From Pelobates cultripes (taxonomy: Eukaryota; Chordata; Amphibia; Anura; Pelobatidae), in NCBI GenBank assembly GCA_933207985.1, contig OW240921.1, forward strand, positions 2,515,521 through 2,579,520: a DNA stretch of 64,000 nt, written 5' to 3'. Positions within the stretch are counted from its first letter, which is position 1. Each line of letters opens with the position of its first letter. Below are positions 1 to 11,591 of the stretch, one piece after another. A program made the translations under genes and the position numbers. Under the pieces are notes generated by a model. It saw only the letters and a program-made list of their open reading frames with translations, was not told the DNA's origin and did no database searches.

Positions 1-590
1 GTTAATTTTATCTGGTGTGAAGCTGCCCATAGACTTGTTTAACTGATTGTTTCTCTACTTTTTAAACATATATTTTATTTATATTATGGTGTTATTATAT
101 GTATCTGTGTGTGTGCATCTGTCAATATGTGTATCTGTGTCTGTGTGTGTGTTTATCTGTGTGTGTATCTGTGTCTGTGTGTATCTGTGTCTGTGTGTGT
201 GTTTATCTGTGTGTGTATCTGTGTCTGTGTGTATCTGTGTCTGTGTGTATCTGTGTGTGTGTATCTGTCAATGTGTATATCTGTGTGCCTGTTTGTATCT
301 GGGTGTCAGTGTGCATGTGAGTGTATGTGTGTGTAACTGTGTGTCTGTGTATTTGCATGTATGTCAGTGTGTGTATCTGTGTGTGTGTATACACTACACA
401 CAAATGCACACCTGCATTAAAACACCATCATTCGCATACACACATACTCCGTACAAAAACATGCTTACATTCAAACACACATACACTGTTGAGTGCTAAA
501 TAAAGCCCGGCAAGAATGGGTAAATTGTAGATCCACATCTAACAAAGCATTCTGGGACTTTTACAACAGATGCGGATCTACTTTTAGCCA
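1..590 (-). mobile_element. Partial hAT-family copy (same family as 33932-37411)
   Basis: Bases 441-585 match, in reverse complement, the segment around 34380-34540 of the hAT-type element at 33932-37411. The CACACATACTCC, ACATGCTTACA, GGCAAGAATGGG-like and GATCTAC blocks occur in the same order. Bases 95-400 are the corresponding TG-rich simple repeat. No terminus is visible because the copy runs into the window start on one side and the 63-bp tandem array on the other. The open frames at 47-499 are only translated simple repeat (Cys/Val-rich) and are not a gene. Confidence 0.55.
95..400. repeat. TG-rich microsatellite (TGTGTATCTGTGTCTG-like)
   Basis: A degenerate array of TGTGTGTATCTG and TGTCTGTGTG units. 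It probably expanded inside the mobile element copy that contains it, because the related element at 33932-37411 carries the same kind of array. Confidence 0.9.
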
Positions 591-600
591 CTTTACACAC

Positions 601-1052
601 ACTGCATCCACCAATCACACACTGTGCATTGACTACACACACAGACTCTGCATTCACTCACTGGCTGCATCCACTAATCACACACTGTGCATTGACTACA
701 CACACAGACTCTGCATTCACTCACTGGCTGCATCCACTAATCACACACTGTGCATTGACTACACACACAGACTCTGCATTCACTCACTGGCTGCATCCAC
801 TAATCACACACTGTGCATTGACTACACACACAGACTCTGCATTCACTCACTGGCTGCATCCACTAATCACACACTGTGCATTGACTACACACACAGACTC
901 TGCATTCACTCACTGGCTACATCCACTAATCACACACTGTGCATTGACTACACACACAGACTCTGCATTCACTCACAGGCTGCATCCACTAATCACACAC
1001 TGTGCATTGACTACACACACAGACTCTGAATTCACTCACATACTGCATCCTT
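601..1052. repeat. 63-bp tandem repeat, about seven copies
   Basis: The unit starting GCTGCATCCACTAATCACAC recurs at 664, 727 and so on, with an exact period of 63 bp and very few differences between copies. 63 is a multiple of three, so two frames stay open and read as 21-residue peptide repeats. There is no conserved start, signal sequence or known domain, so I regard the open frames as incidental. The high identity suggests recent expansion. Confidence 0.93.
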
Positions 1053-2340
1053 GTGTGCGGATTCAGGGGCGGGTTCTGTTGGCTCAGACCATGAGCTTTG
1101 TTATGGGCCCCAAAATTTTTGATGGCAGCACTTTTGGGCTAGGTCCTCCCACATAAATATTCAAAGCCCATCCTTGGGTAATGGCACAGTTGGGGCTATG
1201 TCCATCCTCCTTTATTTCACTGGACCTATCTGCATAGGATGGGCCTTTTCTATTGATTGGGTAGCAATGACTGCCATGTGGCTATTTTTAAACATTTACT
1301 AGATATGCTGCTGCCTGCTATATGGTAGGTGGAGGCAGATGGCAGATACATCCATTATAGCACATGCGGGTCTTTTGACCCCCATAGGATTTTTATTTAT
1401 TTATTTATATTCTAATGTTAGCAAGCACTGGCCAGCCACCATATAATTAACCCTTGCATTTTTCCGCAGTCTGCTGCCGCTGCCGGTGGACAAAATGTGC
1501 TTCAAATTATTAATTAACCGGCATAAAATCAGTGGATAATAATTTGTGAATGTTCATCCAGCTGGATTTGTTCAGGATACCTAAAATCTCTGTTTTTATG
1601 CTTAAAATTGGTTTGGATACTAGTTTGGATATTAGTGATTTTTTTGAAGGCTTGTGAACAACTCTGACAGATCCGGCCGGACTGATGGTTATATCTCAAT
1701 CTTTACAGCAACCTTTAATGGTCAAACTTCAAGGCTGCTTTCCAACAGCCAGCAGGAGGAGAGAGGGATCTGAGCACAACAATAACCCCTCCTGTAAAGA
1801 TGCCCTCTGTTTCCATGTCTGGCTGCAGGTAATGGGAGTGTTTTCTGAGGGTGTAATTCATGTTACAAGGTAATTATTTACGTCATGCTAGTTAGGGCTT
1901 TCATGCCATCTCCTCGTTGGGTGCTCATGATATGCATTACGTGTGATTTTTCCATTCAGCTAATTCTTAAGGTGGCGTTCCAGCGCTGCGAGGGATTGAT
2001 TTGTTTTGGGAACTGGTTGCTATGTGTAGTTAGGTAATAGAGTGTTATTTTTATATAGAGACATGTTTCATCCTGTTTGCTTTAATCCCAAACCGTGTGA
2101 ACTCTGAAAGGCTGCTCTCAGCTCTCATAAAATATCTGACAGTCTGTACACTTAAAGACACAGAATGTCAGATCCGGTGTACTCTGCGCTGATTGACAGC
2201 TTCTAATAATCGCATGCTTTGCCTTTACAGACTGACACTGAACACAGTTTCCTATTAGATTTCATACTGTTTATAATTTTAAGAAATCGTTGCTTTTCCC
2301 AACTCTGCAAGCAACCTACCTTCACTACAAGCTAAAGAAG
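1053..2340. other. Intergenic, no gene seen
   Basis: AT-rich sequence without supported coding potential. The short open frame at 1685-1873 has no recognisable domain. I see no RNA gene or clear mobile-element end here. Confidence 0.6.
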
Positions 2341-2365
2341 AAACCTATTCATAGGAAGTGTTCTT

Positions 2366-2745
2366 TAAATGAACACTCCAGACCCCTAAACAGTTTAACT
2401 TGCTCAACTGCTTTATGTGTGAGGAGTGTGCCCGATTTTTTTCATTTTACTAAAATTGCAGATTTCATTTTAAATGAACCTTGTTACACCCCTCTGGTTG
2501 TCAACCAGACACCCGGTCCTGTTACTTCCTGGTTTGGTTAGCTCAGTGGAGATAAACTCTAGAGGCAGCAACTGCCCAGAGCACCTGCCTTGCAAAGACT
2601 TCTCATTGAGCTGCTTTGGGAAGTCTGTGATTGGACAGCCACAGAAAGACTGGGCGGGATTAGAAGGGGAATGTTTGTAAATACTGCAGACAACAGATCT
2701 GCAGCTATTACAATCTGTTTTAGATGTAACCCAATGAAAAAATGC
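2366..2745. repeat. Probable dispersed MITE-like repeat
   Basis: It starts TTTAAATGAACACTCCAGACC, which resembles the TTTAAAGGAACACTATAGG starts of the repeats at 57684 and 58650. An A-box-like GTTAGCTCAGTGGAG occurs at about 2537 without a matching B box. It is assigned by resemblance to short frog repeats only, and the right boundary is uncertain. Confidence 0.4.
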
Positions 2746-2777
2746 ACAGATGTTTACTTGGGAGTATATCTACTACA

Positions 2778-2825
<48 letters not shown>

Positions 2826-2831
2826 TGCGAG

Positions 2832-2863
<32 letters not shown>

Positions 2864-2864
2864 T

Positions 2865-2902
<38 letters not shown>

Positions 2903-2922
2903 GAGATAGATAGATAGATTGA
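2778..2922. repeat. Compound microsatellite (TA)n-(GA)n-(GATA)n
   Basis: Consecutive TA, GA and GATA/GATT runs. The minus-strand open frame over it is translated simple sequence. Confidence 0.97.
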
Positions 2923-3655
2923 TTTTGTTTTTTTCATTGGAATGTTCCTTTTACTTAATAGATCCAAGTATTATTTTTATTTACGGTTCAGCTTTGAATT
3001 GATTTCACATCACTAGACGGAGTGAATGCCAATGTCACATTTTGGATAGAGCAGGCTACACTTACATTCTAGAAAGGAATACAGGAGAAACACACAAGTT
3101 CAGAGGAAGGTGTTCAGGAGAACTGACCAGCTCTCAAGGTACAGATATTATACCCAGCAGGGTCAATCCTTGTTTTCCTTACACTCACTACCATTTAACA
3201 TGCAGTTTGTAAAGTACGAGTTAATTGACATTGTGGGCCGTTACGGATTGATGTGCTGAGCACATTGCATTATTTGTGCTCGCAGTGACAATTGTGTTTG
3301 AAGACTTCCTCTGTCGTGATCCATGACGAAAGAAATGCCAAATCTTTATCACAAGCATGTCACTATTACTTCAATCATAATGCGTGAGCTGGTATTGTGC
3401 AATGTTTTATTAGAAAATGTAACACTTTCTATATAATATAACACACTGTTTAAATGATACATTTATACACGCAAAGCATTTAAGCTAATTAAAAAGAATG
3501 ATTTTATTAATATATGACTCCTTTTCCATTACACAATTGAAACATTTACTAATAAAACTATAAGCTTTAAAAGATCTCTTTAAAGATTAAAGATAAAACA
3601 CCCAAACCGAACTCAAAACTATATAAAAATACTCTCTTCTTGTGTGTGTCCAGGG
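2923..3655. other. Intergenic, no gene seen
   Basis: AT-rich unique-looking sequence with no supported open frame and no clear repeat boundary. Confidence 0.5.
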
Positions 3656-3700
3656 GGACTAGATAGTGTACCTTTAATGTACATTGTGTCGACCAGAGGG
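3656..3700. repeat. GGACTAGATAGTG unit flanking the L2-type LINE (left copy)
   Basis: The block GGACTAGATAGTGTACC-TTTAATGTACATTGTGT followed by GACCAGAGGGACT is found once here. It occurs twice in tandem at 13222-13297, beyond the other end of the L2-type LINE. The LINE therefore seems to have landed in a short tandem repeat of this unit. Confidence 0.55.
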
Positions 3701-4465
3701 ACTGTTATTATTATTACTGGTATTTATCTAGTGCCAGCGTATTCCGTAGCGCTTTACGATACTATCAAAGGGGGAGATTTAACAATAAATGAGACAATTA
3801 CAAAAACTTACAGGAACAATAGGTTGAAGAAGGCCCTGCTCAAACGAGATTACAGTCAATAGGAGGTCGGCGTAAAATCCAACAGGTAGCAATCAAACAA
3901 GGTGGAGTGAAGCTGAGCTAGAGGAGAGAGTAGAGTGCTGCCCTCTAGGAGAGAGCAAGGGACAGGTGTGTGAGGTAGAGGTTACTCTGGGAGGCCATAA
4001 GCTTTCCTAAAGAGATGGGTTTTGAGGCACATTTTAAATGATTGAAGACTAGGGGAGAGCTTAATGGTTGTAGGCAGGCTATTCTAAAAGAAAGGAGAAG
4101 TCCTGCAAGCGTGAGTAGGCTGTACGGGTGCGAGCAGCAGACAGGAGAAGGTCATGGGCAGAGCTGAGAGACTGAGAAGGGGTATATTTGCAAATCAGTG
4201 AAGAGATATAGGAGGGGCTATAATTAGTCAGTGCTTTATAGGTGTAGATTAGTACCTTGAATGGACTCCTATAGCATACAGGAAGCCAATGTAAGAACTG
4301 ACAGAGGGGAGAGGTGTGAGAGGAGTGACAGGAGAGGAAAATCAGTCTGGCGGCAGCATTCATTACAGACTATAGTGGGGCAATACAGCTTTTAGGAACC
4401 CTCAATCAGGAGAGGGTTACAATAATCCATGCAAGAGATTACTAGAGCATGGACAAGCTCCTTAG
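3701..4465 (-). pseudogene. L2-type LINE, 3' part (C-terminus of reverse transcriptase protein and 3' UTR)
   Basis: The minus-strand translation of 4465-4079 gives the typical C-terminal region of L2-like LINE proteins: a KELVHALV...MDYCN block, then NAAARLIF, the HWLPV motif, FKVLIYTYKAL and a YTPSQSL...ARTRTA region. The 3' end is rich in ATT (near 3705), as is usual for this group. The frame is damaged by stops and small shifts. The element is cut at 4465 by the 7-kb hAT-type insertion and continues in register at 11507-11591 and 12566-13215. It is an old non-autonomous remnant. Confidence 0.8.
4458..4465. repeat. Target-site duplication CTCCTTAG (left)
   Basis: Identical 8-mer at 11507-11514 directly after the other end of the element; 8 bp is the hAT signature length. 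Confidence 0.88.
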
Positions 4466-5232
4466 CATGGGCGTCCGCAGGAATTTTTCCTGGGGGGGGG
4501 CATAATTGTAATGACATGCATGCTTGGCCCCTTTTTGACAGTGTCATGAAGGGGAGGAGCATAGTCATTATCACATAAAGCCAGGGTGAATAGCGTTGTT
4601 ATGGGCAAATGCAAATATTACACGTTTTAGAATGAAATGTATTTCTTAAACTGTGTACTTTGTCTTTAAGAGATATTGCCAACTGACAAGGTGTTAGAAA
4701 TGGAACATATTGTTTTTCATAGATGTTTCTTTAAGCAATAACCCCAGTGCATAATATGTTTGCGCCATTTTGTCCCAGACGAATTACAATAACAATAATG
4801 CATAAACAAGCTTCAAGGCTATACTACGACTCTTTCAGTACACAATATACTGTGGTAACCCCAAGTTAATGGAACTTCCCCAAATCCGGGAATCTCCCAC
4901 GACTGTACACTTACGACTTAGTATAAACAACAGATAACCTATTCAGACTTTAAGATGCCATCTTGAACTAAGTCAGAAAAATTTCCATGACGTATACACC
5001 CTTTAGTTATGGCCTTGTATGTTTGCCAAGTTAAGGGAGGTCCTAAATTGAATAAAGTAAAAGAAGTGTTACTTTTTCATATACGAACTATGGTAACCTT
5101 AAAATGGAGACACCTAAGGTATAAATAGGTGTACTTTTAAATGTTAAGACTCAGAGGAGAGACTTGGAGACAGACGCTGCTCCATTTTAAAATGACAGAG
5201 AGGCTGACATGATGACATGTTCAGAAGGGTAT

Positions 5233-5987
5233 TGTGACGGTACTATCCGTTACTCCATCAAGCATCCCTTCTTCCCATGAAATAAAATCACCAAGTAATC
5301 CACAGAGTAATAAATCGCTGGTATCGCCGAATAATCCACACATGAGCCAAAGCTTAATGCTGGAACAAGACTTTACTGGAACTAACAACAACAGGTATTC
5401 AAGCTACAGTTTCTTTTATGCCCTGCTCCCATGCAGGGGAGGGACACACACGTTATCTACAGTAGCCAATGAAACAGAGCTTACAGCCCACACAAAATCC
5501 TCCCCTCTGCCTGTGATTACATCTTCTTATACAATAGAAGATCAATTATCACAGGTAGGAAAAATACAGTTTTTACAGCATATTCATAACTTCTAAAATA
5601 TACATCACATTCACATAAAAATTATATATATATAATCAATCCATTCAGGGAAACAACATATCAAATAATGGCATGAATCAGACCAGGGGTTCAGAAGTTA
5701 GTAAAGTATCTTTTGGGGCCTGGCTGGCAGCATGGCTATCTGGCCCAAACCGGTTTTACAGAGCCCTCTATCCTGGAGACAATGGGGAACATAATCCAAT
5801 TATATCCAGGGATAGAGGCAGACTCCATTGAGCACATGTTCCCAGTAAAACACAAAAGGATACAAAAATACATAACTCCTATTATACTGAATTGAACGGG
5901 CCAAATCTCCCAGGGTCCATAGTCACAGGGCAAGAGGCGGGCAAGCAGTCCTCTCCAGGCACAAGTGGCGAAGGGCACTTCGTCACA
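5233..5987 (-). mobile_element. Solo LTR (TGTGACGG...GTCACA family)
   Basis: It starts TGTGACGGTACT and ends CACTTCGTCACA, giving the TG...CA form with short terminal inverted repeats. It contains the shared GGCGGGCAAGCAG block near its right end and the paired GATAATTG-type stem found in the other LTRs of this superfamily. The flanks are GGTAT and GTAAT, so no clean target duplication remains. Minus orientation is inferred by alignment to better copies. Confidence 0.65.
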
Positions 5988-7296
5988 GTAATAAATCCAT
6001 GGATAAAGTAGCAGGGAGGGAAAGTACCGAATGAATGGAGGGGGATTCTTCACAGGTGTGTTAACCTATTAATGATATTTGCAAGCATGTAATTTAATCT
6101 TATAAACTCTGCTATAATGGATTTTATATTTATATTTTTATATAATAAATATCCAAAAAGACAAAACTATTGCTTCCAAGACAATCCTCATTTTATATTG
6201 TATTCTCAATTATTTATATATGTTAAATAGAGGATCTCTTACACTATATAAAATTATGGCTAAGATATCTGTATGGTTAGCCCTACTAAGTTCTATGCTT
6301 TAAGACATTATAGTGGTAAATAAGGGAACCAGCCGCGGTTACAGTGTTTTCACAACTATGGTGTCAGGAATACATACATCAAAATGAAAATGCTATAATG
6401 CCAGGAGGCCCCTGGGCACTCTTTTTCCTTTAAAGGGTTAAACTGCTCTCAAATGGTTTAGCCCCAAAGGCTTCCTCCAGCTCCAGGTCACTCAGTGGTA
6501 TTCGGCTTCTGAAACGGAGTGTCAGGAAGTGCAGATTGACGTCAGGCATGGGTACAGCTGATGCTCTAAGCCAATTGCTAGTTCCCAATTCATAATTTTT
6601 TTAATGTTTTTATGAATGGGGAGCTACTGATTGGCTTAGAGTATGTCAGAATATTTATATCAACAGACATTTTGTGCTAAAAAGAAATTAAAAGTGTATA
6701 TTGCCACAACCACTCAGAACAGAGCAGACTCCATTTTGCTATCTTCAGGATAACAAAAACACATAATTTCCTTGATTTCTTCTTACTTTCTGTAACTAGC
6801 CACTTGCTTGAACTAAAGGAATGCATTATGTAAACACAGACACTAGTGACAGAGAAGACTAAGTAATTAATTTTACTTTCTAAATTTTACAAGGTTCCAT
6901 TGTAAGTAAGGGGTGAAATTGAGTTTAGAACTGTCAATGTTACAAATTACGACCAAAGTAGTTGCCACAAAGACTGAGACAAACGCTTTGAACTGACAGC
7001 AAATCTAAGTTATGGTAGTCATTTTAGATAAGCCAAATGACGTCAAAATCGTCATCAGGAAAAGTTAACTCTCTCCTGGATAAGAAGGTTTAGTTAGGCA
7101 AGACTGCCCTCTATGGATCAAATACCTAAATTGCAATCCATCGATTGAACCCATCTACAGTTTCCTATTGGCTTATCAACTGACGTACAAAGAGTCTGGC
7201 CCTTTAAAAGTTAGGACAAAGGGAAGAGAGAGTAGTTATACATATTCCATTCTGCAGGTGGAATTAAGAATAATTATATATTAATGTGATAGTATC
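5988..7296. other. Interior of the 4466-11506 element, no gene
   Basis: AT-rich sequence with a long imperfect hairpin near 6567-6645, where CTCTAAGCCAAT pairs with ATTGGCTTAGAG. No coding potential is supported. Confidence 0.5.
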
Positions 7297-7799
7297 TGTG
7301 AGGAACTGACTCTGCCGGGTTTCAAACCCTGGTTTACATACTGCTAAACCTCTTCCTTACCAGTACACCAGCCTGCCTTTTGCAAATTTACCTCAGATCT
7401 GATACCATTGCTTGTAGAGTCAAGGTTATCAGTGACAACTCTCTTCAGCTGTGTCTGGTCAGGTGTCTGGTTCTTGGCCTATAAAAGCCACTTCCTGTCT
7501 CTGTACCTTTGCCAGATTATTGTGGTTCCTGTACTCTCTAATCAAGCGTGTTCCTGTTTCTCCTTCCTGTTGCTGAATTTGGACTGTTTTGACTTTGCTG
7601 CTTCTCCTTCCCACTGACCTCGGCTTGCCTCACTACGATTATCATCTTTCTGTTCCAGTCTCCCATCTCTGCTTAAGACCAGAAGGCCACTCAAGGCTCA
7701 GGGGCTCAACCACCTGGGTAACGAGTGGCTACCTCTGGCAGAAAACATTGCTGATCTGGCTACTGGACTCCAAAACTTTGTAACATCAATATCATTACA
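7297..7799 (+). mobile_element. Solo LTR of a second gypsy-like family
   Basis: It starts TGTGAGGAACTG and ends ATATCATTACA, flanked on both sides by the 5-bp duplication GTATC (7292-7296 and 7800-7804). At 503 bp it is shorter than the other LTRs in the window and shares no clear sequence with them. A TATA box lies at 7480-7486. The open frame at 7408-7617 is not a gene. Confidence 0.85.
7480..7486 (+). promoter_or_regulatory. TATA box of the LTR (TATAAAA)
   Basis: GGCCTATAAAAGCCAC sits about 185 bp into the LTR, which is where a U3 core promoter would be expected. Confidence 0.65.
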
Positions 7800-7804
7800 G
7801 TATC

Positions 7805-8735
7805 ATATGTTAGCATACTGCTGGTTTTATCCAGGTGTATTGATTTGCTCTAATATAAGATATCTTTTTAGGCAAATTAAAATTCAATTTATAGAATCTG
7901 GTAGATTATTCTTATTGGATGGTTCCAGGAAATGACTAATGAGTTAGTTTGAATGTTATTTTAATTGAAAATTACTTAAGAATAGGATACTATAAGCCTA
8001 GGAGGATCTAGCCAGCATTGAAAGGGTTACTCAGTTGATTTAACTGTTAGCCAAGGTTTTATGGGTTTTCGCTGTGTGAAGCTTACTCTCATAAATCTTA
8101 ATTGACAGAAGATGCTGTTAGCCATTGGAATGTGTATAGCTATTCCATTGTATTGTATACTTATGTTATACTAAATACTCACTGATTATTATCATGCATG
8201 CTGCCTAATATTATTTGTTATTTTATTGGTCATAATAAAATAAATCTATTTTTATAACAAATTGTGATTTAATTGTATGGAATACTTTTCACTTATTTGA
8301 TAAACAGTCTCTAAGATCTAAGAGAATTGAAATAGTGGGCAATTCTCGACTGCTTAATATTATCATCCCATAAATATCCCCACAAGTACCAGCTGACCAT
8401 TGTAGCCAATCAGCGGCACCCCTACCTAGCGGCCCTCTGTGTTTTCTGACAATCAGTAAATAAAAGACACATTAACACTAATATGTTTTTTACCTTGGGA
8501 GATGAGAGGATCCAAAGTTTCCTGCCAGACCCAGGTACCAAAGCCTTATGGTGTGGTGTCCAGAATAAAGTGGAGGATTCACTTCACTTGTCCTTCCTGC
8601 TCCAATCTAATTTTCTCCTTCATTTGACACAGTCTTCTTTTTCTTCTGACACTATCTTCTCTCCTCCTTGGCTCCTTCTGCTTCTTTACCTTTCGGCTAC
8701 TTTCTGCTTATTTTGCGCCCTTCTGCTCCTTTCTC
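7805..8735. other. Interior of the 4466-11506 element, no gene
   Basis: AT-rich, changing to pyrimidine-rich sequence approaching the minisatellite. No supported gene. Confidence 0.5.
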
Positions 8736-8739
8736 TTTC

Positions 8740-10017
8740 GGACCCCTCCTGCCCCTTGCAGACCCTTCCTGCTCCTTGCTGCCCCTTCCTGCTCCTTGCT
8801 GACCCCTTCCTATTCCTTGCTGACCCTTCCTGCTCCTTGCAGACCCTTCTTCCTCCTTGCTGATCCCTCCTGCTTCTTGCTGCCCCTTCCTGCTTCTTGC
8901 TACCCCTCCTGCCCATTGCAGACCCCCCCTGCTCCTTGCTGACCACTCCTGCTCCTTGCTGACCACTCCTGCTCCTTGCTGACCCTTCCTGCTCCTTGCT
9001 GACCCTTTCTGCTCCTTGCTGACCCTTTCTGCTCCTTGCTGATCCCTCCTGCTCCTTGCTGCCCCTTCCTGCTCCTTGCTGCCCCTTCCTATTCCTTGCT
9101 GACGCCTTCCTATTCCTTGCAGACCCTTCCTACTCCTTGCTGATCCCTTGTGCTCCTTGCTGACCCTTCCTGCTTCTTGCTGACCCTTCCTGCTTCTTGC
9201 TGACCCTTACTGCTCCTTGCTGACCCCTCCTGTTCCTTGCTGACCCCTTATGCTCTTTGCTGACCCTTCATGCTCCTTGCAGACACTTTTGGCTCCTTGC
9301 GGACCCTTTCTGCTCCTTACAGACCCTTCCTACTCCTTGCTACCTCTTTCTACTCCTTGCTGACCCCTCCTGCTCCTTGCTGCCTCTTCCTACTCCTTGC
9401 TGCTGATCCTTCCTGCTCCTTGCTGACCCCTCCTGCTCCTTGCTGCCCCTTCCTGTCCCTTACATACCCTTCCTGCTCCTTGCTGACCCTTCCTGCTCCT
9501 TGCTGGCCCTTCCGGCTCCTTGCAGACACTTTTGGTTCCTTGCAGACACTTTCTGCTCCTTACAGACCCTTCCTACTCCTTGCTGACCCTTCCTACTCCT
9601 TGCTGACCCTTCCTACTCCTTGCTGACCACTCGTGACCCTTGCTGACCCCTCCTGCTCCTTGCTGACCCCTCCTGCTCCTTGCTGCCCCTTCCTACTCCT
9701 TGCTGACCACTCCTGCTCCTTACAGACCCTTCCTACTCCTTGCTGCCTCTTCCTACTCCTTGCTGACCCCTCCTGCTCCTTGCTGCCCCTTCCTACTCCT
9801 TGCTGACCCCTTGTGACCCTTGCAGACCCTTCCTACTCCTTGCTGATCCCTCCTGCTCCTTGCTGCCCCTCCTGCTCCTTGCTGCCCCTTCCTACTTCTT
9901 GCTGACCCATCCTGCAGACCCTTCCTACTCCTTGCCGACCCCTCCTGCTCCTTGATGCTTCTTCTTGCTGCCCCTTCCTGCTCCTTGCTGCCCCTTCCTG
10001 CTCCTTGCTGCCCCTTC
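8740..10017. repeat. Roughly 20-bp minisatellite (CTGCTCCTTGCTGACCCTTC)
   Basis: Some sixty degenerate copies of a pyrimidine-rich unit of 19-22 bp. A short continuation appears at 11082-11220 on the far side of an LTR insertion. The Ser/Arg/Gly-rich and Leu/Pro-rich open frames across it (for example 8686-8966 and 9270-9626) are shadows of the repeat. Confidence 0.95.
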
Positions 10018-10022
10018 CTGAT

Positions 10023-11076
10023 TGTAGCGGAGATCTAGTATTCCACAAGTTATCTCTGCTTAAGATCTCAGTGAGGCTCAGGAACAAGTATTTATAAATC
10101 CATAAGGCAAGGTTTCCAGCAGGTAAAACAATATAGCAATATCCCAACAGCAATCCCAATAACTGGACGAAACACAACATCGAGAGCAGAACTAAACTTT
10201 TATTCACACAGTGGCCTTATAAAGCATGCTCCCATGCAAGGGAGGGATTTCCAATAATTATTACAGTGTCCAATCATACTCTGGTAACCTCCCACACATC
10301 TCCTCCCCTTAGCCTGACTCATAATCCCCTTATACAGTCCACAAATTCCCCAAGTTTCTGGATGTACTCCTAAAGCTAGGGATACCCCTTTAAATGTCAC
10401 ATCCCCTGGTAGCCCTGATCTGGGTGAGAGACATATCCAAAAATCACCCAGATCGGACCAGGGGTTCGGGAAATCTGTGGAGGTAATGAAAAGACTGACC
10501 GCGCTGGAGAGAACAGCCGAAATGGGTTCCAGGAGATGGGGCCCTGTGGTCGGTCACAGCATAAGGGAACAAACTGCACGAATTGCTAAGGCTACAGAGA
10601 TCAGGGAGGGTTCACATGAATCCCCTCGTTCGGTTGTTTCTTTCTACCGAACGAGGGGCTGTTCGGTAGTTTGGAAGCGAACATACCATTAGTATGGAGG
10701 TCTCAGCGGTGTTCGCCTAGCCGAGTGTCCGATTTGGGTTCCAGACACTCGATGGCAAAACACAGCTGTTCGGGAGTTTTTAAAATGGCCGCCGCCACGT
10801 GTTCGTTTCCCGAACGGCGGCCCCCCACGAGAACAAAGGACCCACTGCACAGCTTGTCAATTACCAGTTTGCAACATTGTTGCAACTGGTAATTGAAGGC
10901 ACACTTCACAATGGGGAGGTCTGACTGTTCGGTAATTTCATTCCCATAATTGCTAGAATGATTCTACCGAACAATCAGACGAATACAACATATATTTCCA
11001 CAAATAACATTGCAATTTAACCGAAGACATTAAAATACATGAAATTTCCAGGACAGCCACAGTGCCACCCGCTACA
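10023..11076 (-). mobile_element. Solo LTR (TGTAGCGG...CCGCTACA family), 1054 bp
   Basis: It has perfect 8-bp terminal inverted repeats TGTAGCGG/CCGCTACA and is flanked by the duplication CTGAT (10018-10022 and 11077-11081). It is inserted inside the 20-bp minisatellite. On the minus strand an AATAAA lies in the TGTGTGAATAAAAG context near 10197-10205, about 175 bp from the 3' end, which fixes the orientation. U3 contains the CAGCGGTGTTCG hairpin and several TTCGGTAG/CTACCGAA pairs. Confidence 0.9.
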
Positions 11077-11506
11077 CTGATCATTTCTGCTCATTCTACT
11101 TCACCCTCCTGCTCCTTGTAAACCTTTCCTACCCCTTCCTGCTTCTTGCTACCCCTTCCGCTCCTCCTATTCCTTGCTGATCCCCCCTGCCCATTGCAGA
11201 ACCTTTCTGCTCATTTCTGCTCCTTCTACTTTACCTTTCTGTAGGCTGTCTCCCCCCCATCCCTCACTTACCTGATCTGTAGGCTGCTCCCCCATCCCTC
11301 ACTTACCTGATCTGTAGGTTGGCCCCCATGCTTGCTGGCTGCACTCTGTGCTGCTCCCCTGCGGATGCAGTCAGGAGAAAGAAGCAGACGCCTACTGGCC
11401 GGCGCCGGAATTTCAGTTTATTATCACACAAACGAAAAATAGCAGCACAAGCTGGAAAATCCGGGGGGCAAGTGCTTCCCCTTGCCACCCCCTGTGGACG
11501 CCCATG

Positions 11507-11591
11507 CTCCTTAGTAGCATCTTGCGTAAGAAAGGGGCAGATGCGGGCTATGTTTTCAAGGTGGAATCTTGGTAACAGACTGGTTGTGAGG
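11507..11591 (-). pseudogene. L2-type LINE, middle fragment
   Basis: The minus strand reads RFHLENIARICPFLTQDATKE, typical of the thumb region of L2-like reverse transcriptases. It continues in register to the fragment ending at 4465 once the hAT-type element is removed. Confidence 0.78.

Larger units (their letters stand above)
4466..11506. mobile_element. hAT-type non-autonomous transposon with nested insertions
   Basis: The left end reads CATGGGCGTCCGCAGG and the inverted right end reads CATGGGCGTCCACAGG, so the terminal repeats match at 15 of 16 positions. Both ends are flanked by the identical 8-bp duplication CTCCTTAG. Removing the element rejoins the L2-type LINE in frame: the LINE protein reads ...PFLTQDATKE at 11507 and continues KELVHALV at 4465. 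No transposase frame is visible. Inside are three LTRs (5233-5987, 7297-7799, 10023-11076) and a large 20-bp minisatellite. Assignment to hAT rests on TSD length and TIR form. Confidence 0.85.

Noticed and set aside
2537..2552. tRNA-like A box (TTAGCTCAGTGG)
   Set aside because: No B box at a proper distance and no cloverleaf, so neither a tRNA gene nor a clear tRNA-derived SINE.
8686..9626. Ser/Gly/Arg-rich and Leu/Pro-rich open frames
   Set aside because: Shadows of the 20-bp minisatellite on both strands.
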